From Vampirovibrio chlorellavorus (GTDB taxonomy: Bacteria; Cyanobacteriota; Vampirovibrionia; Vampirovibrionales; Vampirovibrionaceae): a DNA stretch of 64,000 nt. A model generated the notes under the pieces. It did not search any database and had not been told where the DNA came from. It worked only from the letters and a program-made list of their open reading frames with translations. The position numbers were made by a program, and so were the translations under genes. Position 1 is the stretch's first letter; every line of letters begins with the position of its first letter. Below, piece by piece: positions 1 through 8,138 of this stretch. The stretch lies in contig QFWI01000031.1 in NCBI GenBank assembly GCA_003149345.1, forward strand, positions 160,325 through 224,324, written 5' to 3'.

Positions 1-183
1 AAAAGAGGGCTCACCGATGGAAATCAGTTTCCGCTCCGTGGGTATTCCCACAGGCAAAGTACGCTGAACGCCCTCGCAGTAGGCTGTATAGGAAAAAGCC
101 AACAAGGATGCCAGCGCCACAGAACCCATTTTTCGGTATGGTTTGGCTTGTTCAACATAATTTTTAAAGCAATCTTTCAACAT
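1..183 (-). CDS. Exported protein, N-terminal part only (cut by the window edge)
   Basis: An open frame runs on the minus strand from an ATG at 183 to the window edge, giving 61 residues with no stop. After a short basic N-terminus (KPYRK) there is a hydrophobic stretch, VALASLLAFSYTA, that looks like a signal peptide. A purine-rich stretch (GAGGGG) lies about 10 bases before the ATG. It is on the same strand as, and downstream of, the WecC-type dehydrogenase, so a role in envelope polysaccharide export or assembly is possible. Too little is visible to name a family. Confidence 0.5.
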   Translation of the reverse strand, partial: MLKDCFKNYVEQAKPYRKMGSVALASLLAFSYTAYCEGVQRTLPVGIPTERKLISIGEPSF

Positions 184-410
184 TGGTAAGCCCACCCCTC
201 ATCCTGTCTGTTGTGTTATGAGAACCCCAACATTAACCGTTTAAATGAAGCTCAACTCAATTACTCAGATTGCTATTGATTGAACCTTTCCACGCCCCCC
301 ACACAGGCAAAATGTCTAGCCAAATGTTTAATTAACAATTTAAATCAACTACCCACTGGGGCCGGTTTTGGAACGTTCCGTTTCTGAACGTCTCTCTGTC
401 TTCCCAAAAT

Positions 411-446
411 CGATCAGGCGCCACTCATTCCAGAGGACGCCTGATG
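411..446 (-). terminator. Possible terminator of the UDP-sugar dehydrogenase gene
   Basis: An inverted repeat (ATCAGGCG facing CGCCTGAT) sits about 45 bases after the stop of the minus-strand dehydrogenase. On that strand it is followed by the weakly U-rich CGATTTTG. The stem is convincing but the U-tract is poor, so this is a plausible rather than certain terminator. The rest of the gap between 184 and 489 is AT-rich. It holds one short palindrome (GGAACGTTCC, 370-379) and no gene that I can see. Confidence 0.4.
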
Positions 447-489
447 CTCAAATTATGAAAATGACCTTCGTTGAACCCGAATGCCTGAC

Positions 490-1809
490 CTAATGCACGG
501 CCAGAAACTGAGCCTCCAGGCTGGCCAGCGGATCTATGAGTTGCGGCGACACCCCATCCCGGCCCAGCAATCGATACTGAAAACCGGCCTCTTCCCAGTC
601 TTTTGGGTTCAAGGCGTTTCGGGTATCGATGACATGATGATGTCGAACCAGCGTGGCTACCTGCCGGGGGTTAATAAAGCGAAACTCGGCATGATCCACA
701 GCCAGTAAAATACAGTCAGACGCTTTAAAGGCACTTTCCAGACCGCAGAGTTCATAATCGGCCTGCTTGACATGCGGATCGTAAATGGCCAATTCAATTT
801 TCGGGTTATTCCGAATCATCTCCGCAATCTTCAAGGAAGGCGCCTCCCGCACATCATCCACATCGGCCTTGTAGGTTAATCCCAACAGGGTCACTTTGGG
901 ATTGGCAATATGTTTGATGGTATCTAGCAGCAGTTGATAGGTATATTCGGGCATCCCATCGTTGATGATGCGGGCCTGGTGAATGAGCCGGGCCACCTGC
1001 GGAAATTTCTCCACCAGAAACCAGGGATCCACGGAAATGCAATGCCCTCCCACCCCGGGCCCCGGGGTATGCAGATTGACCCGAGGGTGAAGGTTTGCAT
1101 AGCGAATCACCTCCCAGGCGTTAATGTTGAGGCTGGACGCAATGGCCGCCAACTCGTTGGCCAAGGCGATATTCACATCCCGGAAGGTGTTTTCAATGAT
1201 TTTGACCATCTCCGCCGTGGTGGCGTCCGTCAGGTGAATGTCCCCTTCCACGAAACTGGCGTAAATCTGGCGGGCCAGCTCGGCGGATTGAGTATTGATC
1301 CCGCCGATAATACGGGTATTCTGGATCAGTTCCTTGATAATTTTTCCGGGCAAAACACGCTCCGGGCAATGAGCCACAAACAATGTCTTGCCCACCGCCA
1401 GCCCGGACTCGGCCAGGATATGGCAAAGAAAATCCCGTGTGGTACCCGGCGGGGAGGTGGACTCCAAAATGACCAGATCCCCGCATTTCAGCAAAGGGAC
1501 TATGGAACGAGCCGCCGAGCCTATATAGGAAAGATCGGCCTGCTTGGCCTCGGTGATGGGCGTGGGTACCGCCAAAATATAGACATCGGCCATCTGGGGC
1601 TGGGTGAAGGCTTTGAGGTTGCCCGAATGCACCGCCGCCTGAACCAAAGTCTTCAGGCCGGGCTCCTCAATATGAACCCCGCCCTGATTCACAATGTCCA
1701 CCACCCGCTGTACCGGATCGACCCCATGTACCTGAAAGCCATTGGCCGCCAAAATACTGGCTGTAGGCAAGCCGATATAGCCCAGTCCCAATACTGAAAT
1801 CTGTTTCAC
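490..1809 (-). CDS. wecC: UDP-N-acetyl-D-mannosamine dehydrogenase (WecC-type)
   Basis: This 439-residue NAD-dependent enzyme oxidises a UDP-HexNAc, most likely UDP-ManNAc, to the uronic acid used in surface polysaccharides. The N-terminal Rossmann motif GLGYIGLPTA is at residues 8-17. The central helical domain contains ENTFRDVNIALANEL. The catalytic cysteine is C257 in PGVGGHCISVDPWF, a form typical of WecC rather than of UDP-glucose dehydrogenase. The length is normal for the family. The start is GTG with AAGGGG eight bases upstream. It stands alone apart from the exported protein downstream. The general class is certain; the exact substrate is inferred. Confidence 0.88.
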   Translation of the reverse strand: MKQISVLGLGYIGLPTASILAANGFQVHGVDPVQRVVDIVNQGGVHIEEPGLKTLVQAAVHSGNLKAFTQPQMADVYILAVPTPITEAKQADLSYIGSAARSIVPLLKCGDLVILESTSPPGTTRDFLCHILAESGLAVGKTLFVAHCPERVLPGKIIKELIQNTRIIGGINTQSAELARQIYASFVEGDIHLTDATTAEMVKIIENTFRDVNIALANELAAIASSLNINAWEVIRYANLHPRVNLHTPGPGVGGHCISVDPWFLVEKFPQVARLIHQARIINDGMPEYTYQLLLDTIKHIANPKVTLLGLTYKADVDDVREAPSLKIAEMIRNNPKIELAIYDPHVKQADYELCGLESAFKASDCILLAVDHAEFRFINPRQVATLVRHHHVIDTRNALNPKDWEEAGFQYRLLGRDGVSPQLIDPLASLEAQFLAVH

Positions 1810-2020
1810 AATACACCCCTTTCACTTGAATGCAAACCCAGCCCATTTGGACGGTTCCCATTACCGATGAGCCTCCGGGCATTATGTGACTTTTCCCAAA
1901 CCGTTGTAAACTAACCAGCTTACTAATGGAACATTGCCCAGTAAAACAGCCCACCTCCGGCAATGGGACACAGGGCCTCTCAAGGGCCTGTCCGCAGACG
2001 GGGCGGAAACAGATCCGTAA

Positions 2021-2049
2021 TTGACCGCCCGCCAAAACTGTATGACAAT
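2021..2049 (+). promoter_or_regulatory. Sigma-70-type promoter for the tRNA-Ser gene
   Basis: TTGACC (2021-2026) and GACAAT (2044-2049) are separated by 17 bases, which puts the expected start near 2056. That is just upstream of the mature tRNA 5' end at 2072. Spacing and position are good; the -10 is imperfect. Confidence 0.45.
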
Positions 2050-2071
2050 AAAGGTTCGGACGCTGGATCAT

Positions 2072-2151
2072 GGAAGGGGTCCGGGTGGTGAGGACGCCGC
2101 CTTGAAAGCGGTTGCCCGCAAGGGTTGCAGGTTCGAATCCTGTCCCTTCCG
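2072..2151 (+). tRNA. tRNA-Ser (anticodon TGA)
   Basis: A class II tRNA fold can be drawn. The 7-bp acceptor pairs GGAAGGG with CCCTTCC. The anticodon stem is GCCGC/GCGGT with loop CTTGAAA (anticodon TGA at 2103-2105). A variable arm pairs GCCC with GGGT around GCAA. The T-arm pairs GCAGG with CCTGT around TTCGAAT. CCA is not encoded. The D-arm region is odd: one base appears to be missing between acceptor and D-stem, and the usual U8 and A14 are both G. It is probably functional, but these deviations deserve a check. Confidence 0.85.
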
Positions 2152-2246
2152 TTTCCAGCGACCCAACCACTCCCCATTTCCCACTGTGGTTGGCATTCCC
2201 GTGTGGTCAGACTCAAGGTCAATGAGAGAGAAGAGAGCGTACAACT

Positions 2247-2432
2247 ATGGAAGATCGAGTGAGCAAAGAGCAAAAACTATTTGCCGCCAAGGATATTGTG
2301 GCCAGCTATTTAAAGGGAGAGGGCGGAAAGCACGTTTCCCCGGAGCAGATTGGCCAGGTTTTTTCGCAGGTGTTCAATGCCATTGATCAAACCATTCCCG
2401 ATCCAGAAAAACGCCGGGTGGGCCTGGGCTAA
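2247..2432 (+). CDS. Small conserved-looking protein, unknown function
   Basis: This 61-residue soluble protein starts MEDRVSKEQKLFAAKDIV. It has two likely helices, one around KDIVASYLKG and one around PEQIGQVFSQVFNAI. The arrangement loosely recalls the N-terminal helical part of MucR/Ros-type proteins (an inference without a search), but there is no zinc finger. The purine-rich GAGAGAAGAGAG upstream can act as ribosome-binding site. A strong terminator follows 33 bases after the stop, so it looks like a single-gene unit directly after the tRNA. Function unknown. Confidence 0.6.
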   Translation: MEDRVSKEQKLFAAKDIVASYLKGEGGKHVSPEQIGQVFSQVFNAIDQTIPDPEKRRVGLG

Positions 2433-2465
2433 CAGGCGCCATCAGCGCTCCTGTCACTATTTGGT

Positions 2466-2494
2466 AAAAACGCCGGGATTTCTCCGGTGTTTTT
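2466..2494 (+). terminator. Intrinsic terminator after the 61-residue protein
   Basis: AAAAACGCCGG (2466-2476) pairs with CCGGTGTTTTT (2484-2494) with one G-U wobble and a seven-base loop. The U-run ends the stem. It separates the small protein gene from the glycosyltransferase. Confidence 0.8.
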
Positions 2495-2531
2495 GCGTTT
2501 AACCCTAGTTTAACCATATAGGTTCCCTTGC

Positions 2532-4361
2532 ATGCCTCAGCCGACGCCTCCGCCCTCTCCAGAGCCAGCCCCCCAAGCTGAGCCAAGATCCGCCTGGTCG
2601 CGCCTGTGGAAAGCGCTTTCCTCCGGGAAGGTCACCCATAAACTCTACACGGTGCTGGGTATTTTGCTGCTGGCAGTCATAACCGCTATGTACATTCAGT
2701 GCATTGACACCGAAAACATGGGCTTCACCCACGATGATGGCGTGTACGCCACCGTGGGCAAGTCGCTGGCCCTGGGCAAGGGGTTTAAGCTGCTGCACGT
2801 CATTGGGGAGCCGGGGCAGATCAAGTACCCTTTCGTTTACCCGTTGATCCTCTCGGTGGTGTGGTTTTTCATGCCGCACTACCCGGAAAACCTACCAGCC
2901 CTGCTTTATGTAACCATTGCTTTTACCATCGCCTCCTGCTGGCTGATGTTTATCTGGCTGAAGGATTGCCAGAAGATGCCGGGCTGGCTGGTACTGGCGC
3001 TGGCCGTCATCATCCCCACCAACTTCTACTTTATATACTTTTTCAGCATGGTGATGTCGGAAGCCCCCTACCTCTTTTTGACCCTGCTGATTCTGTGGTA
3101 CTTCCACCGAGTGACCCAAACCGCCCAACCCCTCCAGAAAAAAGAACTCTTCTGGCTGGTTGCCTTGTCCTCCCTGTGCTTTTTAACCCGGGTGCTGGGA
3201 GTGGCCATGATGGCGGGCATTGGCGTCTGGCTGCTGCTAAACCGGCAATGGAAAAACGCCCTGATTTATGGACTGGGCTGCCTGTTTACCGGCATCCTGC
3301 CCTGGGTCTTCTGGGTCAAGTTCAACACGCCGCCCATCAGCGATTTCAACTACCCGCTGGTGAACGCTTACAGCAACTACGGGCTTGAATTTTTCCACAA
3401 CCTGACCACGGCCAACTACCTCAACGGCCTGGGCGTCTCTGTGCTGACCATGATCCTGAAACTCCAGGAGGTCATGGTTCCCCTGATTCCCAACTTTTTC
3501 AAAATCTACCCCAATCTCAAATCCAACCAGGATCTGGTGCATTGGTTCAGCTTAACGGCCATGGTTATGGCCTACGCGGTTTTCGGGTATTTTCTGCTGC
3601 AAGCGGTCAGCACTTTACGGAAAAGCTGGCATAACGGAAAATTCAGCCCAAAAGCGTTCACCCTGCCCGGCCTTTACCTGTTTTTCTATATTGTCATCAT
3701 TACCTTCTGGAATTATGACGATCAGATGGCTCGCTTCCTGTCGCCCGTCTTGCCCCTTGTCTGGTTGTATTTTTTCAAGCCCTTGATGCGCTATCTGCCC
3801 GACCTGGGAAGCGCCTTACCCTCGCCTCGAAAGAAAGTAGTGCTGGCCAGCGTGTTTACCCTACTCGCTTGTACTATTGCCCTGTGGAATGTGGGAGGGT
3901 CTTACCGCACCGTGGTGACGTCCCGCACCCAGCACTGGGTGGAATCGGGTAAGTACCGCTGGTTGTGGGATGAGTACAAGGCCTCCTTCAAATGGATTCG
4001 GGAGAACCTGCCCCAGGATGCCCGACTTTCCGTGGCCTCCGACGTGGTGTTTTACCTGAATACCGAACGGCCCACCTTCTACACTTTTTATGCCAGCATG
4101 CGGCGTAAAAACGGCAAATTCACCGAAGATTCCATTCCGTTGCTGATGAAAAGCCTGGATCATTACAAAGTGAACTACCTGGTGGCGGAACCCCATATGC
4201 AGTTCCGCACCTTGTTGGCACCGGTCAATTACGTGGCCCAACAATTGATGACCCAGTACCCCAAGCGATTTGTCCATCTTTACGGAACGCCCAAAGGCGC
4301 CATCCATGTCTTTAAAATCTTGCCACCGGAAGAAAATCCAGCGCCCGCCAAGGGCCACTAA
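2532..4361 (+). CDS. GT39/GT83-like membrane glycosyltransferase (GT-C fold)
   Basis: This 609-residue integral membrane protein has a short Pro-rich cytoplasmic N-terminus (residues 1-20) and a first membrane span at about 38-56. The first outer loop carries the acidic pair HDDGVYA (D68, D69), the position of the catalytic DD/DE motif in dolichyl- or undecaprenyl-phosphate sugar transferases. At least nine further hydrophobic spans follow, and the C-terminal domain from about residue 450 is soluble. Enzymes of this type transfer a sugar from a polyprenyl phosphate to lipid, glycan or protein outside the membrane; the acceptor cannot be read here. The ribosome-binding site is weak. It converges on the PHP gene. 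Confidence 0.75.
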   Translation: MPQPTPPPSPEPAPQAEPRSAWSRLWKALSSGKVTHKLYTVLGILLLAVITAMYIQCIDTENMGFTHDDGVYATVGKSLALGKGFKLLHVIGEPGQIKYPFVYPLILSVVWFFMPHYPENLPALLYVTIAFTIASCWLMFIWLKDCQKMPGWLVLALAVIIPTNFYFIYFFSMVMSEAPYLFLTLLILWYFHRVTQTAQPLQKKELFWLVALSSLCFLTRVLGVAMMAGIGVWLLLNRQWKNALIYGLGCLFTGILPWVFWVKFNTPPISDFNYPLVNAYSNYGLEFFHNLTTANYLNGLGVSVLTMILKLQEVMVPLIPNFFKIYPNLKSNQDLVHWFSLTAMVMAYAVFGYFLLQAVSTLRKSWHNGKFSPKAFTLPGLYLFFYIVIITFWNYDDQMARFLSPVLPLVWLYFFKPLMRYLPDLGSALPSPRKKVVLASVFTLLACTIALWNVGGSYRTVVTSRTQHWVESGKYRWLWDEYKASFKWIRENLPQDARLSVASDVVFYLNTERPTFYTFYASMRRKNGKFTEDSIPLLMKSLDHYKVNYLVAEPHMQFRTLLAPVNYVAQQLMTQYPKRFVHLYGTPKGAIHVFKILPPEENPAPAKGH

Positions 4362-4387
4362 ATCGCACCCAGTGGTCTGTTAAGGCG

Positions 4388-5239
4388 TCAGGAGGCCTTG
4401 AAGGCTGACAGCTGCCGACGTTTGCGCTCGGCATGCAGTTCCCGATAGACGGCGGAAGGCATATGCAAGCGTTCCAGCGATTTTTTGTAGAGATCCACGG
4501 TGCCGTGAAAATCGGTGCCACCGGTCACAATCAGGCCCAGTTTTTCGGCCAGCGAGCAGTGAAACTCAATGAGGGCGGGGGAGTGGCTGCGGTGGTAGGC
4601 TTCTAGCCCACGCAGCCCGTAATTCATCAGGTCTTCGGCCAGTTCTTCAATCATTTCCATATCCCCCGGGTGGGCCACCACCGCAATACCCCCACTTTCG
4701 TGAATGGCTTCCACCGCTTCGTGCGGAGAAACGGTTTGCCGCCGCACGTAGGTCTCGCAGCGGGGGTTGAGAAACTTGTTAAACGCCTGAGAAATATTGG
4801 CGGCACCGCCCTTGGCGATAATGGCCTTGGCCACGTGCGGACGACCAATGGTACCAATGTCACTGGCTTCCTTCACAATATCCTCGTAGGAAATATTCAG
4901 GCGGGCCTTGGCCTTGAGGCGGTGGGCCATCTCCTGAATCTGCACCACACGAGAGTTGCGATGGCTTTCAATGACCGCTTGCAGGGAGGAATCCTCCGGG
5001 TCTATGTAGTAGCCCAGGATGTGGACTTCTTTTTCTTTCCACACCGTGTTCACCTCAATGCCGGGAATAATTTCCAGCGGCAGGCCTTCAGCGGCCTTTT
5101 GGGCGTGGGCCAACGATTCAGTGGTATCGTGATCGGTAATGGCAATGGCTTCCAATTGGTTTTCCACGGCCAATTGCACCAGGTCTTCCGGGCGTACCGA
5201 ACCATCCGAGAAAATGGTATGCATATGCAGATCAATCAT
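4388..5239 (-). CDS. PHP-domain phosphoesterase (RNase AM/TrpH-YciV family)
   Basis: This 283-residue protein starts MIDLHMHTIFSDGS, the first PHP metal-binding motif, followed by ITDHDTT (motif II). Later metal ligands lie in GIEVNTVW, IGRPHVAKA, VVAHPGD and GGTDFHG. Relatives hydrolyse 3',5'-nucleoside bisphosphates or trim RNA 5' ends. Its length matches the E. coli YciV/RNase AM family. The ATG has AAGGAC eight bases upstream. It is a single minus-strand gene converging with the glycosyltransferase. The family assignment is strong and the precise substrate is inferred. Confidence 0.8.
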   Translation of the reverse strand: MIDLHMHTIFSDGSVRPEDLVQLAVENQLEAIAITDHDTTESLAHAQKAAEGLPLEIIPGIEVNTVWKEKEVHILGYYIDPEDSSLQAVIESHRNSRVVQIQEMAHRLKAKARLNISYEDIVKEASDIGTIGRPHVAKAIIAKGGAANISQAFNKFLNPRCETYVRRQTVSPHEAVEAIHESGGIAVVAHPGDMEMIEELAEDLMNYGLRGLEAYHRSHSPALIEFHCSLAEKLGLIVTGGTDFHGTVDLYKKSLERLHMPSAVYRELHAERKRRQLSAFKAS

Positions 5240-5630
5240 GACAAGTCGTCCTTGTTCATTGCTAAAAAAATCTGAGGCTCAGGAAGCAAGGCCAACGTCA
5301 GGAACACTCTTGGCGAATTTACACGGTGGTACAATCCAAAGGCAAACCCGGATGCGGGTTACCCACTGCACAAGAGTCAAACGCTTGTCAGGAACGAGGA
5401 TTTATGGCTTTTAAAGCAGTCATGGCAAAATGGCTCTGTTACTTCCTAATAAATAGCATAGCGCATTCCTGAAGCGGTTTCCAGAGGGCAATCCTGCAAT
5501 CACTCACTCAAATGAGTTCAACGGCCTTACGGTCGACCCGAAGCACAAAGCCTGTGCCATACAGCCCGTGCCATGCAGATTGTTGACCATTCCCCGGGGC
5601 CTCACTGCTAGGCGTCCCTCCACCCTCGCA
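5240..5630. other. Non-coding stretch between PHP gene and hypothetical protein
   Basis: About 390 bases lie between the start of the PHP gene and the end of the next minus-strand gene. They hold one 22-codon frame with a good ribosome-binding site (5404-5472, listed separately) and a small palindrome, ACTCAAATGAGT, near 5508. I found no tRNA or recognisable SRP, tmRNA or RNase P motif in it. Confidence 0.5.
5404..5472 (+). CDS. Possible 22-residue hydrophobic peptide
   Basis: The frame begins with an ATG preceded at close spacing by ACGAGGA and encodes MAFKAVMAKWLCYFLINSIAHS. That is a basic start followed by a hydrophobic segment, as in small membrane peptides. There is no clear promoter and no linked gene downstream on this strand. 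It could easily be chance; it is listed only because of the Shine-Dalgarno sequence. Confidence 0.2.
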   Translation: MAFKAVMAKWLCYFLINSIAHS

Positions 5631-5999
5631 TTATCGGGGGGTATTTGCCGCAATAAAGTCCAACAATATCTGCGGATCCTGAATCAGGCGCACACTGGAC
5701 ACATACTCATCCAGGTGCCACACCCCTTTGGCGTCCCGATGGTTTTTATAAATGTCGTAGCCCAGCAGCTCGGTCTCGTTTAAGGTCTGGCGGGAACGCA
5801 GAATGTACTCAAAATGGGTTTCTCCCTCGGTTCGCTCATTCCAGACATCTTCCAGATACAGCTCAAAGTCTGGATAATGCGCGTTCACCCAATCCCGCAG
5901 GGCGTTCAACTGCACATATACATCGGAAGAACTGGCCAGACAGGCAGACATAGCCTCATAGGCCGCCGGGGGTTCGGGGTGTGTATCATGTGTCATCAT
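5631..5999 (-). CDS. Hypothetical acidic protein (122 residues)
   Basis: This soluble, acidic protein has no recognised family, no signal peptide and no membrane segment. Sequence features are a helical N-terminal half (SDVYVQLNALRDWVNAHYPDF) and an acidic, aromatic-rich middle around residues 45-70. Two ATG codons open the frame (ATGATG), with no clear ribosome-binding site, so the start is uncertain. Base composition matches the neighbours. It stands alone between the PHP gene and the folE2 cluster. Function unknown. Confidence 0.5.
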   Translation of the reverse strand: MMTHDTHPEPPAAYEAMSACLASSSDVYVQLNALRDWVNAHYPDFELYLEDVWNERTEGETHFEYILRSRQTLNETELLGYDIYKNHRDAKGVWHLDEYVSSVRLIQDPQILLDFIAANTPR

Positions 6000-6346
6000 C
6001 TATACTATGTTACCAAAAGAGAACGGCAGGGCATGGGGATCGCAGGATGGCCGTCCGTGGCGATCACCCCGGATGAGATCACGCTGGTTTTAAATCCGTG
6101 AAAAGTAAGGTATTATAAATATACCGATCGGTAGCCCGCCTCAAAATCCCAACGAATTCCGATCAATCGTGTTAAAATTCAAACTCTTCTTTTAAATCCC
6201 AATTCAGGCAATAATCTCCCAAAGCCAACCGAGTTTCTCCTTAAATTGCCTTATAAGCGTATGAATTTTTATTGACCTCACCCATTATCTCTCCAATTGA
6301 TATCCTCAATATTGCCCTTACCCTGCAAGCGATGGAAACCATTACA

Positions 6347-7186
6347 ATGAGCCAACCCAACACCAGTGACCCGCAAAGCACCACACTGCTCGATGTGCAA
6401 GGACTCGCCGATCAGCGTGGTGTGACCCTGAACCAGGTAGGCGTGAAAAACGTGGAAATCCCCATGCAAGTGCTGCAAAAAAACGGGCAAACCCAGCACG
6501 TGCAAACCGTGGCCACCATGAGCGTGGGTCTGCCAGCGGAATTCAAGGGCACCCATATGTCCCGCTTCGTGATTCAGTTGAATGAGTGGAGCCAGAACCG
6601 CACCTTTAGTCTGGATTTGAAAGAGTTTCTGGTAGAGGCCAAGCAGCGCCTGGAAGCCCCCTCTGCCTTTATCGAGCTGAAATTCCGCTATTTTATGGAC
6701 AAACCAGCCCCGGTCAGTGGCATGAGCGCCCCCATGGCCTACGAGTGCATCCTGAAGGGTAGTCTGGACGAGCAGGATCACTACCGCCTGATTCTCTCGG
6801 TGATGGTGCCCTGCGCCACCCTGTGTCCTTGCAGCAAGGCCATTTCCGATTACGGCGCCCACAACCAGCGGGCCGAAATCCGGGCCGATATTATCATCGA
6901 TACCACCACGGAGCATCGGGTGGTGTGGATTGAAGATGTGGTGGCAGGCTTTGAAGCCGCCTCTTCCTGCCCGGTGTACCCGCTCATCAAGCGGGTGGAT
7001 GAGAAGTTCATCACCGAAAAGGCTTACGACAACCCCAAGTTCGTGGAAGACGTCATTCGGGAATGCACCCTGTTCCTGCGGGATTACAAGGGCGTCACCG
7101 GCTTTAATCTCTCCGTGGAAGCGCTGGAAAGCATTCATGCCCACAATGCCTGGGCCACCCACGCGGAAAACTTCCTGCACGAGTAG
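6347..7186 (+). CDS. folE2: GTP cyclohydrolase I type B (FolE2)
   Basis: FolE2 converts GTP to 7,8-dihydroneopterin triphosphate, the first step of folate, queuosine and pterin synthesis. It is the metal-flexible alternative to FolE. The conserved cysteine block is seen as VPCATLCPCSKAISDYGAHNQR (C155, C160, C162). Starting at the ATG at 6347 gives 279 residues. An in-frame ATG at 6332 and a TTG at 6272 are also possible; GGAAA lies eight bases before 6347. It heads a cluster with two PTPS/QueD homologues that would use its product. folE2 genes are often zinc-regulated, but I saw no convincing Zur site. Confidence 0.92.
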   Translation: MSQPNTSDPQSTTLLDVQGLADQRGVTLNQVGVKNVEIPMQVLQKNGQTQHVQTVATMSVGLPAEFKGTHMSRFVIQLNEWSQNRTFSLDLKEFLVEAKQRLEAPSAFIELKFRYFMDKPAPVSGMSAPMAYECILKGSLDEQDHYRLILSVMVPCATLCPCSKAISDYGAHNQRAEIRADIIIDTTTEHRVVWIEDVVAGFEAASSCPVYPLIKRVDEKFITEKAYDNPKFVEDVIRECTLFLRDYKGVTGFNLSVEALESIHAHNAWATHAENFLHE

Positions 7187-7199
7187 TTCCGTATCCACC

Positions 7200-7224
7200 G
7201 ACAGCTCCTTAATCAGGGGCTGTC
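7200..7224. promoter_or_regulatory. Intergenic hairpin between folE2 and the PTPS pair
   Basis: GACAGCTCC and GGGGCTGTC form a stem of about nine pairs (one of them G-U) around a seven-base loop. No U-tract follows, so it is unlikely to be a full terminator. It could act as an mRNA processing or stability element that lowers expression of the downstream pair. Confidence 0.4.
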
Positions 7225-7266
7225 GGACACGGTTACTTCCACCCAGTGTTTTTCAGGATGTTGCCA

Positions 7267-7713
7267 ATGAGTTCCAAACCCAATACCGTCACCGTCATCC
7301 GCAAGGCCAAGTTCGCGGCGGCTCATTTTTTGAGGCTGCCGGAGCTATCCGATGCCCAGAATCTTGAGCGCTTTGGCCCCAGCAGCAACCCACTGGGCCA
7401 TGGACACAATTACGAAATCGAAGTCAGCGTACAAGGGCCGGTGCAAGAGGAAACCGGGATGGTCATGAACCTGAAAGACCTCAAAATCATTCTGCAAGAA
7501 GAGGTGGTGGAGCCACTGGACTTTAAGAACCTGAATCTGCAAGTGGAATTTTTCCAGAACCGGCTGACCACGCTGGAAAACATTTCCCAACTGTTATGGA
7601 GTCGCCTGTCCCCAAGAATCAGCGCCTTGGGCTTTGCCCTGACGGGCCTGAGGGTGCTGGAAAGCGATGATTTATTCGTTGAGTATTACGGCGGAACGGA
7701 TCAATTGCCATGA
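7267..7713 (+). CDS. PTPS/QueD-family protein lacking the catalytic Cys and His
   Basis: This is a 148-residue 6-pyruvoyl-tetrahydropterin synthase fold. The zinc histidines are intact (AAAHF and GHGHNYEIEV), but catalytic residues are not. Where active enzymes have Cys a few residues before GHGH, this protein has SSNPL. The LDHKNLN motif is LDFKNLN, so the triad His is Phe. The Asp and a later Glu (RVLES) remain. Start ATG 7267 has AGGATG nine bases upstream; GTG 7246 is less likely. Its stop overlaps the start of the next, intact paralogue. It may be a non-catalytic partner, or an enzyme with altered chemistry. Confidence 0.8.
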   Translation: MSSKPNTVTVIRKAKFAAAHFLRLPELSDAQNLERFGPSSNPLGHGHNYEIEVSVQGPVQEETGMVMNLKDLKIILQEEVVEPLDFKNLNLQVEFFQNRLTTLENISQLLWSRLSPRISALGFALTGLRVLESDDLFVEYYGGTDQLP

Positions 7714-8138
7714 ATGCAAAACCCAACTGGATGTTTTTAACACGGAAATACGAATTTCCAGCCAGCCACCGGCTTTACAATCCCTCCTGGAGTGACGAGG
7801 AGAACGCCCGCTTTTTTCGTCAGTGCAATAACCCCAACGGCCACGGGCACAACTACGAGCTGGAAGTCACCGTGAAAGGGCAGCCAGACCCACGGCTGGG
7901 TATGGTGGTGGACATTTATGAACTGGATCAGGTGGTCAAGCGGATCATTCTGGATCGAGTGGATCATAAAAACCTGAATCTGGATGTGGACTTCATGCAG
8001 GGTCTCATACCCACCGCAGAAAACATTGTATGGGCCTTCTGGCAGGAGCTAGCCCCCCACATCCCGACCCCGGCAAAACTGGCTCGGCTACGGGTGGTGG
8101 AAACCCGCAACAACTTTGCTGAATACCGGGGCGAGTAA
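7710..8138 (+). CDS. 6-pyruvoyl-tetrahydropterin / 6-carboxytetrahydropterin synthase (PTPS/QueD)
   Basis: This 142-residue zinc enzyme acts on dihydroneopterin triphosphate made by FolE2. All key residues are visible: zinc His in PASHRL and GHGHNYEL, catalytic Cys in QCNNPNGHGHNY, the Asp-His pair in VDHKNLN, the PTAEN substrate motif and Glu in RVVETRN. The CNNPNGHGHNY form resembles PTPS of tetrahydrobiopterin synthesis more than E. coli QueD, so the product (pyruvoyl- or carboxy-tetrahydropterin) is not certain. Its ATG overlaps the preceding paralogue's stop by four bases, indicating translational coupling. Confidence 0.88.
   Translation: MNAKPNWMFLTRKYEFPASHRLYNPSWSDEENARFFRQCNNPNGHGHNYELEVTVKGQPDPRLGMVVDIYELDQVVKRIILDRVDHKNLNLDVDFMQGLIPTAENIVWAFWQELAPHIPTPAKLARLRVVETRNNFAEYRGE

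Noticed and set aside
934..1797. Long plus-strand frame opposite wecC (287 codons)
   Set aside because: It is antisense to a clearly conserved enzyme and its sequence lacks domain-like features. Similar long antisense frames lie opposite proA, folE2, aroAK and the Maf gene and come from the GC-rich third positions.
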